The notes under the pieces: generated by a model
The model's database searches: none
What the model was told of the DNA's origin: nothing
The model's input: only the letters and a program-made list of their open reading frames with translations
From: UBA6224 sp963730375
GTDB lineage: Bacteria > Patescibacteriota > Saccharimonadia > Saccharimonadales > UBA4665
Direction: 5' to 3'
DNA length: 6,817 nucleotides
NCBI GenBank assembly: GCA_963730375.1
Contig: CAVSRJ010000002.1
Coordinates: 1 to 6,817, forward strand
Made by a program: the position numbers and the translations under genes
Shown: positions 6,314 through 6,817 of the stretch, piece by piece
How positions within the stretch are numbered: position 1 is the stretch's first letter
How the letters are laid out: every line of letters starts with the position of its first letter

Positions 6314-6725
6314 ACCAACCAAAAAGGGCGTTATCCAGTTTGGATTGTTCAATCTGGGCGGCGTCGCATTTTTTGTCATTGGCTATGTAACATTTGTGTT
6401 GCTGTATGGCGTGCTGCACTGGCCGTGGTTACCGGCCAAAATGCTGGCCGATTTGCTGGGGTGGAGCTCTAACCTCGTTATCCAGTATTTCTTGGCATTC
6501 AGGGAGGAGACTAAGGAGCAATATGCCCGCGAAGTCTTAGGTAAATTCACGACATTCAGCTTGGTGAATCTAGGAATTGATTACGCCATCGTTGCGGTGT
6601 TGGCCTGGATAGGGATATCACCATTCATCGGGCTGGTTGTATCGGCAAGCTTCTTCACGGTGTGGAAATGGCTGTGGTACAAGCACTGGGTCTTCCGCCC
6701 CAAGCCCACGCACCGCACCGACTAG
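6294..6725 (+). CDS. GtrA-family small membrane protein (putative undecaprenyl-phosphate-sugar flippase)
   Basis: 143 residues with a basic N-terminus (MVRRPRRPTKK) and four membrane helices at about 14-40, 46-68, 86-106 and 109-128. This is the size and topology of the GtrA/DPMS_1 family. Supporting motifs are QFGLFNLGGVAFFV (15-28), WSSNLVIQYFLAFRE (57-71) and the C-terminal WKWLWYKHWVF (124-134), the usual aromatic-basic end. Family members are thought to flip, or help present, polyprenyl-phosphate-linked sugars made by a GtrB-type GT2, with the sugar then added to a surface glycan. A matching GT2 is at 1306-2253. The start is GTG at 6294, with no alternative early ATG. The gene overlaps the ligase-like gene by 20 nt. 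The family call is firm; the flipped substrate is inferred. Confidence 0.88.
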   Translation: MVRRPRRPTKKGVIQFGLFNLGGVAFFVIGYVTFVLLYGVLHWPWLPAKMLADLLGWSSNLVIQYFLAFREETKEQYAREVLGKFTTFSLVNLGIDYAIVAVLAWIGISPFIGLVVSASFFTVWKWLWYKHWVFRPKPTHRTD

Positions 6726-6765
6726 GCGCCGACTCTTTCTCCGTGCGATGCGGAGCTTTGGGCGC
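6726..6765. terminator. Nested hairpin after the GtrA gene, possible terminator
   Basis: Immediately after the TAG at 6723-6725, GCGCC (6726-6730) can pair with GGCGC (6761-6765). Inside it, CTCCG (6739-6743) pairs with CGGAG (6751-6755) around a 7-nt loop. There is no T-tract directly after the outer stem on the plus strand, so an efficient intrinsic terminator is doubtful. It may be a transcript-end structure, or a bidirectional one if a convergent gene lies to the right. Confidence 0.35.
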
Positions 6766-6817
6766 TCAAATGATTTGTCTTGGACGCATCACTACTTTCA
6801 GCGTTAAGGCATAAGCG
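6766..6817 (-). CDS. Possible 3' end of a convergent gene entering from the right edge
   Basis: Read on the minus strand from the window edge, one frame gives AYALTLKVVMRPRQII and then TGA (6768-6766). The sequence looks protein-like and ends exactly where the nested hairpin begins. A second minus-strand frame stays open for 31 codons, to a TAG at 6724-6722, but its Ser-rich translation looks less like a folded protein. The piece is too short to name, and it may be non-coding. Confidence 0.22.
   Translation of the reverse strand, partial: AYALTLKVVMRPRQII

Noticed and set aside
6770..6814. Plus-strand mini-frame from ATG 6770 to TAA 6814 (14 codons)
   Set aside because: It is very short, with no ribosome site and no recognisable product.
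1..6817. CRISPR arrays, insertion sequences, tRNA or rRNA genes, long tandem repeats
   Set aside because: I read both strands and found no regularly spaced repeats, transposase-like protein, cloverleaf or rRNA-like sequence.

Overview
The window is a surface-polysaccharide (capsule or cell-wall glycan) biosynthesis locus from a bacterium with about 50% G+C. Six genes are complete or nearly so, one is cut by the left edge, and one possible gene end lies at the right edge. Intergenic gaps are short, and the standard genetic code fits (TAA and TAG stops, ATG, GTG and TTG starts). The mannose-1-phosphate guanylyltransferase looks divergent and 'QADC'-type. From memory, together with the WbaZ-like glycosyltransferase, this resembles the Candidate Phyla Radiation, perhaps Saccharibacteria. 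I have no marker gene to prove it, so the organism call is tentative.

Layout: positions 1-88 (minus) hold the N-terminus of a UDP-sugar/GDP-mannose 6-dehydrogenase. It diverges, across a 135-bp promoter region, from a plus-strand mannose-1-phosphate guanylyltransferase (224-1303). That gene converges, with only 2 bp between stops, on a minus-strand operon running 4882 to 1306. The operon order is an initiating sugar-phosphate transferase (WbaP/WcaJ type), a family-4 glycosyltransferase that is frameshifted in this sequence, and a membrane-anchored family-2 glycosyltransferase of the DPM1/GtrB kind. A second divergent intergenic region (4883-4981), with a perfect 12-bp AT-rich palindrome, separates this operon from a plus-strand pair. 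The pair is an O-antigen ligase/polymerase-like membrane protein (4982-6313) and a GtrA-family membrane protein (6294-6725), overlapping by 20 nt. The last 92 bp hold a nested hairpin and possibly the 3' end of a further convergent gene.

Inferred cooperation: the dehydrogenase and guanylyltransferase would supply nucleotide sugars (a UDP-uronate or similar, and GDP-mannose). The phosphotransferase would load the first sugar phosphate onto undecaprenyl phosphate on the inner membrane face. The family-4 enzyme would add further sugars. The GtrB-like enzyme and GtrA would make and flip an undecaprenyl-phosphate-linked sugar for modification outside. The ligase/polymerase-like protein would polymerise or transfer the finished glycan. 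No flippase (Wzx) or ABC exporter is in the window.

I saw no RNA gene, CRISPR array, insertion sequence or long repeat. The clearest anomaly is the cluster of apparent one-base indels at about 3110-3151 in the family-4 glycosyltransferase. I did not find a convincing wholly new system. The findings below are local oddities in an otherwise recognisable glycan locus.
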